From Bacillota bacterium (GTDB lineage: Bacteria > Bacillota > Clostridia > Peptostreptococcales > Anaerovoracaceae): a stretch of 64,000 nucleotides of DNA. The notes beneath the pieces were generated by a model. It saw nothing but the letters and a program-made list of their open reading frames with translations, did no database searches and was not told where the DNA came from. Where the stretch lies: assembly GCA_021769295.1 (NCBI GenBank), contig JAETTD010000004.1:1-64000 (forward strand), read 5' to 3'. Of this stretch, positions 60,035 to 64,000 are shown piece after piece. Position 1 is the stretch's first letter. Every line of letters starts with the position of its first letter. The translations under genes were made by a program, and so were the position numbers.

Positions 60035-61045
60035 TTATCTCTGTCCCTTATCGTAAGGAATCCCTTCTGCCTTAGGAACTCTCGATTTTTTCGAGGTGAA
60101 TGCCAGCACTATCAGAGTAATCAAGTACGGAAGCATTCTGTAAACATAAGGGCTTATTCCTATTTCCGATAACATATAAACTCCGTCTCCGTTAATATCC
60201 AGTGTGGAGTAAGTTGCCGCAATGCACTTGAACAATCCGAACAAAAGACCTCCCAGAGCGATATTAAGAGGCGTCCAGTTACCGAAAATCATAACTGCCA
60301 GCGCCAGGAAGCCGTAGCCTGCTACCTCTCCGGTAGAAGTACAGTTGGCAGTGGTAAGGGCGTATGTAAAACCTCCCATGCCTGCCAAGGCTCCCGATAT
60401 GGTAACGCCGATATAACGCATCTTATAAACATTGATTCCCAACGAATCGGCGGCCTGCGGATTTTCGCCGCATGACCTGAGTCTCAGGCCCAATCTGGTT
60501 TTATACAGGAATATGGATACACCCACAAATACAAGCAGGCATATATAAGTCGACAGATATACTTTGTTGATAAGTATATCAAGAATCGCTCCCCAGCTGT
60601 AATCTTTAGGAAGTCCAAAAGTCGACGGTCTTATCATGAACCAGCTTGCTGCGCCGCCCTTTGTCATGCCGAGAGTATTCTGCTGTGCAATCAGGTTTAT
60701 GAAGAATAATACGATTGCAGGAGAGAGCATGTTAAGAGCAGTGCCTCCTATGGTCTGGTCTGCCTTTAAGTTTATGGCCGAAAATGCAAGGAGCAATGAG
60801 AATATGGCTCCGCACACGGCGGACATGAGCAACGCCAGAAGCATGAGTATCTGTCCCTGTTCCTGCCCGAATATGTTGTTTTCCTGCATGATCCTTACGA
60901 ACAGCACTCCTATAAAAGCTCCGAAAATCATAATACCTTCAAGAGCCAGGTTGATAACTCCCGAACGCTCTGCACATACACCTGCCAAAGCTACAATCAT
61001 AAGAGGAACCGCAAAGAGTAATGTCTGCTGAATTAAAAATACCAT
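60035..61045 (-). CDS. Nucleoside-type ABC transporter permease, NupQ-like
   Basis: A 336-residue permease of the BPD_transp_2 (ribose/branched-chain) fold with about eight helices. GVCAERSGVINLALEGIMIF is the strong signature of nucleoside importer permeases (NupQ/YufQ), and SLGINVYKMRYIGVTISGAL carries the coupling helix. Its ATG shares a base with the stop of the upstream permease (TAATG). Confidence 0.92.
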   Translation of the reverse strand: MVFLIQQTLLFAVPLMIVALAGVCAERSGVINLALEGIMIFGAFIGVLFVRIMQENNIFGQEQGQILMLLALLMSAVCGAIFSLLLAFSAINLKADQTIGGTALNMLSPAIVLFFINLIAQQNTLGMTKGGAASWFMIRPSTFGLPKDYSWGAILDILINKVYLSTYICLLVFVGVSIFLYKTRLGLRLRSCGENPQAADSLGINVYKMRYIGVTISGALAGMGGFTYALTTANCTSTGEVAGYGFLALAVMIFGNWTPLNIALGGLLFGLFKCIAATYSTLDINGDGVYMLSEIGISPYVYRMLPYLITLIVLAFTSKKSRVPKAEGIPYDKGQR

Positions 61046-62238
61046 TACTTATTTCCCCCTTTCTTCTTGTCTCTCTTGTTGAGAAGCTGCTTGATGAACA
61101 TTGAGAATGCGCTCAAGTATACGATGATTGCAATGATAATATCAGCTATATATTCGTTATATGCCGTCAGCGATTTGAGCTGTGTTCCCGCTATGTTAAG
61201 CATGGACATAAACACTCCCGAGAATACCACCGCAATAGGGTTGTTTGCGGCAAGCAGCGCTACAGGTATTCCGTTGAAGCCTTCTGCCGGCAAACTCAAA
61301 TACGTTGACCAGAAGAACTCTGTGTTTCCTGCCAGGTAATAAAGGGATGCTCCCGCTGCTGACAGTGCGCCGGCAATTACCATGGACAGAATAATATTCT
61401 TCTTATCGTTTATACCTGCGTACTTGGCTGCATGACGGTTGGAGCCGCAGGCCGTCAGCTCATAACCGAAAGTGGTCTTTGTCATCATTACATACATGCC
61501 TATCGCTATAATACAGGCTATCCAGAAGCCTCCGTTTGCCTGTGAGCCCGGGAACAGCACGTCCATTCCCATTTTAGGCGTAACCACGTCTACGTTTTTA
61601 AGGGGTATAATGTAGCCGACTTTTCCGCCCTCTGCCGAGTTTTTAAAAATATCGTGGGCGTCAAACCACCATGTTACAAGGTTGGCGGCTATCCAGTTGG
61701 TCATTATACATGTGATAACTTCATTTATGTTGAGGAAGGCTTTAAAGATGCCGGGTATAGCTCCCCAAAGACCTCCCAGTATTACGCCTGCCAAAAATGC
61801 TGCAATCCATGCGACAAAAACAGGACATCCGGAGTTACCCAGGGTAAGTCCCACCGTCAATGTTCCCATGGTTCCCATGAGATACTGTCCGGGCGCTCCT
61901 ATATTGAACAGACCTGTCTTAAATGCCACCGCTACGGAAAGACCCGTCATAATAAGAGGAGTGGCTCTAAACAGCATATTGCCCATGTTTACCGGGTTAA
62001 ATCCAAAGGTCAGTTCTCCGCCGTCTCTTCCGGTGCTGAATACGCCAAGGAATACAAGGCGGATACCTTCCCACATACCTTTCAGGCTTATACCTTCTTT
62101 AGTCAAGCCGACGAATACGATGATGAGGGTTCCCACCGCCATGCCGATTAAAATGGAAATTATGGCAGAAAGAACGGATTTTGCTCCGTCGGATCCATAC
62201 CATTTTTGTTTACCCGTATCCGGATCCAATCTTAACAT
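61045..62238 (-). CDS. Nucleoside-type ABC transporter permease, NupP-like
   Basis: A 397-residue permease, longer at the N-terminus, with the paired signature VAFKTGLFNIGAPGQYLMG and the coupling segment HAAKYAGINDKKNIILSMVI. It forms a heterodimer with the following permease. AAAGGAGG precedes the ATG, which overlaps the ATPase gene by 7 bases. Confidence 0.92.
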   Translation of the reverse strand: MLRLDPDTGKQKWYGSDGAKSVLSAIISILIGMAVGTLIIVFVGLTKEGISLKGMWEGIRLVFLGVFSTGRDGGELTFGFNPVNMGNMLFRATPLIMTGLSVAVAFKTGLFNIGAPGQYLMGTMGTLTVGLTLGNSGCPVFVAWIAAFLAGVILGGLWGAIPGIFKAFLNINEVITCIMTNWIAANLVTWWFDAHDIFKNSAEGGKVGYIIPLKNVDVVTPKMGMDVLFPGSQANGGFWIACIIAIGMYVMMTKTTFGYELTACGSNRHAAKYAGINDKKNIILSMVIAGALSAAGASLYYLAGNTEFFWSTYLSLPAEGFNGIPVALLAANNPIAVVFSGVFMSMLNIAGTQLKSLTAYNEYIADIIIAIIVYLSAFSMFIKQLLNKRDKKKGGNK

Positions 62239-63779
62239 GATTCTGCCTCCTTTCCCTGACGTTTTGCTCCCGACATGTAAAGTCCGAGTTCTTCTACATT
62301 GGTTTCTTTTGGATTAAGCTCTCCTACGATTTCGCCTTCATACATCACGAGAATTCTGTCGGAAAGACCCATAACTTCATCCAGTTCCAGCGATACCAAA
62401 AGGATTGCCTTGCCCTTGTCTCTTTCCGATACAAGCTGTCCGTGTATATGTTCTATGGCACCCACATCCAGGCCTCTTGTCGGCTGAACGGCTATAATCA
62501 AAGGCTCGTCTCTGTCCAGCTCTCTGGCTATGATTGCCTTTTGCTGATTGCCGCCGGACATGCTCCTTGCAACCGTGATAGGGCCTTGTCCCGAGCGCAC
62601 GTCGTAATCTTCAATAAGTTTTTCCGCATATTTCCTTACTTCATCGAATTTGATAAATCCATGATTCTGGAATCTCGGTTCCTTATATTTCTGCAGCACC
62701 ATGTTCTGCTCCAAGGTGTAGCTGAGCACGAGACCGTGCTTATGACGGTCTTCCGGTATATGGCTCATCCCTGCTTCGCTTCTTTTTCTTATGCCTGCAT
62801 GAGAAATATCCTGGCCGCAAAGGGTAACAGTGCCTGCGTCTGCCTTTTCAAGCCCTGTAAGTCCATACACAAGCTCTGTCTGTCCGTTACCGTCAATACC
62901 TGCAATGCACACGATTTCACCTTGGCGCACATCAAAGGAAATTCCCTTTACCGCATTGTTTTTGTGGATTTTTGAAGGAATCGTCAATCCCTCTACCTTT
63001 AGAACCACATCCTTCGGATTCGGCTCGTCCTTCTTGATTTCAAGCTGAACGGGACGACCTACCATCATGTTGGAAAGTTCCTGCTTGTTTGTATCTTTTG
63101 TATTTACGGTACCTATATATTTGCCTTTTCTCAAAACCGTTACCCTGTCCGATACCGCCATGATTTCGTTTAATTTATGAGTGATGAATAAGATGGATTT
63201 GCCTTCTTTTGCAAAGCCTCTCATAATTTCCATAAGTTCGTCTATTTCCTGAGGTGTGAGTACGGCAGTCGGTTCATCGAAAATCAGTATATCGTTGTCT
63301 CGATACAGCATTTTAAGAATTTCAACGCGCTGCTGCATACCTACCGTAATATCCTCAACTTTAGCATCTACGTCTACTTTAAGTCCGTATTTTTCCGAAA
63401 GCGCCAGCACCTTTTCACGGGCTTCCTTTTTCTTCAGAAATCCCATTTTGCCGGTAGTCTCAGCGCCAAGAATAATATTATCTAAAACCGTAAACACTTC
63501 AATCAATTTAAAGTGCTGATGCACCATACCTATTCCAAGGGCAGTTGCATCATTTGGATTATTTATCTTTACTTCTTTTCCATCTTTTTTAATCGTTCCG
63601 GCTTCGGGCTGATATAAGCCAAAAAGCACGCTCATCAGGGTAGACTTACCTGCGCCGTTTTCGCCGAGAAGCGCATGGATTTCTCCCTTTTTCAGCTGCA
63701 GAGTGATGTCATCGTTTGCCACAATTCCGGGGAACTCTTTTCTGATATGGTTCATCTCTATTACATATTCCGATGTCAT
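62232..63779 (-). CDS. Nucleoside-type ABC transporter ATP-binding protein, NupO-like
   Basis: A 515-residue double ATPase. The N-terminal half has Walker A LLGENGAGKSTLMSVLFGLY and LIFDEPTAVLTPQE. The C-terminal half has a diverged Walker A (CIAGIDGNGQTELVYGL, no Lys) but a good ARSMSGGNQQKAIIARELD signature, as is usual for this family. The ATG at 63779 follows GAGG; the longer ORF adds 17 residues. Confidence 0.94.
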   Translation of the reverse strand: MTSEYVIEMNHIRKEFPGIVANDDITLQLKKGEIHALLGENGAGKSTLMSVLFGLYQPEAGTIKKDGKEVKINNPNDATALGIGMVHQHFKLIEVFTVLDNIILGAETTGKMGFLKKKEAREKVLALSEKYGLKVDVDAKVEDITVGMQQRVEILKMLYRDNDILIFDEPTAVLTPQEIDELMEIMRGFAKEGKSILFITHKLNEIMAVSDRVTVLRKGKYIGTVNTKDTNKQELSNMMVGRPVQLEIKKDEPNPKDVVLKVEGLTIPSKIHKNNAVKGISFDVRQGEIVCIAGIDGNGQTELVYGLTGLEKADAGTVTLCGQDISHAGIRKRSEAGMSHIPEDRHKHGLVLSYTLEQNMVLQKYKEPRFQNHGFIKFDEVRKYAEKLIEDYDVRSGQGPITVARSMSGGNQQKAIIARELDRDEPLIIAVQPTRGLDVGAIEHIHGQLVSERDKGKAILLVSLELDEVMGLSDRILVMYEGEIVGELNPKETNVEELGLYMSGAKRQGKEAESC

Positions 63780-63815
63780 TTTCTTCCCTCGCCTTTTACT
63801 ATCTTCTTCTTTTAC

Positions 63816-63850
63816 AAAAAGAGGGGACATAAAATATATCCCCCCTTTTA
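63816..63850 (-). terminator. Partial terminator or attenuator between the binding-protein gene and nupO
   Basis: On the minus strand AAAAGGGGGG pairs with CCCCTCTTTTT, with about 14 bases between. It may lower expression of the ATPase and permeases relative to the binding protein, a common arrangement in ABC operons. Confidence 0.6.
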
Positions 63851-63886
63851 TGCCGGTTGTAATAACCTTTAAATTATCACTTTATA

Positions 63887-64000
63887 CTATTTTATGAAAG
63901 TGATGTGTTCCCAATCCTTAGTGCTTGGGTCACTTACCAGAGAATCATCAACCTTCAGGTCTCCGCTCTTAATCTGTTCAAATAATGCGTTGTAATCCTC
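63887..64000 (-). CDS. BMP-family nucleoside-binding lipoprotein, C-terminal 37 residues
   Basis: The 3' end of a gene that continues past the right edge. The visible residues include EDYNALFEQIKSGDLKVDDS and SDPSTKDWEHITFIK, like the C-terminus of BmpA/PnrA-type binding proteins, where a final helix reads alyexIKSGeikV. It lies 107 bases before nupO in the same direction. The identification leans on the adjoining NupO-P-Q genes. Confidence 0.75.
   Translation of the reverse strand, partial: EDYNALFEQIKSGDLKVDDSLVSDPSTKDWEHITFIK

Overview
The window is a 64 kb stretch of a low-to-mid GC, Gram-positive, spore-forming anaerobe of the class Clostridia. The lineage is inferred, not proved. It rests on CodY, the sporulation proteins YunB and YmxH, the IspH-ribosomal S1 fusion typical of Clostridia, a D-alanylation (dlt) operon, a 15-gene tRNA block, and many lipobox proteins. 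A Peptostreptococcales or Anaerovoracaceae-like gut organism would fit. Most genes lie on the minus strand.

Layout from left to right. 1-3554: priA (cut by the window edge), asnA and queH. 3687-4616: a radical SAM gene. 4950-9083: an accessory redox module with a LysR regulator, two flavodoxin-like proteins, an aldo/keto reductase, a CMD-cupin fusion and a dead iron-alcohol-dehydrogenase fragment. 9188-13766: MgtC, a membrane-anchored cohesin protein, a secreted glucosaminidase carrying a dockerin, and thymidine kinase. 13954-16674: a membrane protein, a TPR lipoprotein and an aldehyde dehydrogenase. 17215-18639: fifteen tRNA genes behind two tandem promoters. 18805-29147: a core chromosomal run yraN-comM-dprA-topA-hslV-hslU-codY-yunB-hflX-yigZ. 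29322-33554: dltA-dltB-dltC-dltD, plus a 53-residue DltX gene at the far 3' end. 33728-37477: an amino-acid ABC transporter, a HAD phosphatase and an MBL hydrolase. 37603-42435: TrkA with two different TrkH subunits, and a CBS protein. 43298-47069: ispH-rpsA, rarA and a SPOR protein. 47218-53513: a Gram-positive Tad/Flp pilus operon that includes a 55-residue Flp pilin gene. 53572-59676: TepA-like protease, YmxH, an orphan DNA methyltransferase, an acyl-CoA ligase and a YgiQ radical SAM protein. 60035-64000: a nucleoside-type ABC importer.

The intergenic DNA holds the least expected structure. Three unlinked gaps (4653-4877, 15034-15258, 59721-59945) each carry exactly four 39-bp imperfect palindromes at an exact 62-bp period. 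Two other gaps (16753-17092, 42892-43231) carry a separate 337-bp multi-hairpin repeat built on GTTGGC/GCCAAC, and a related single hairpin sits at 4900-4945. Other points of interest are a matched cohesin-dockerin pair on a cell-wall hydrolase, the small dltX and flp genes, a paired operator-like repeat around the dlt promoter, and a TrkH paralogue with altered filter loops.

Where an ORF could start at several codons, the start given here was chosen from the Shine-Dalgarno (SD) position and family length. All function calls come from reading the translations. No database search was run.
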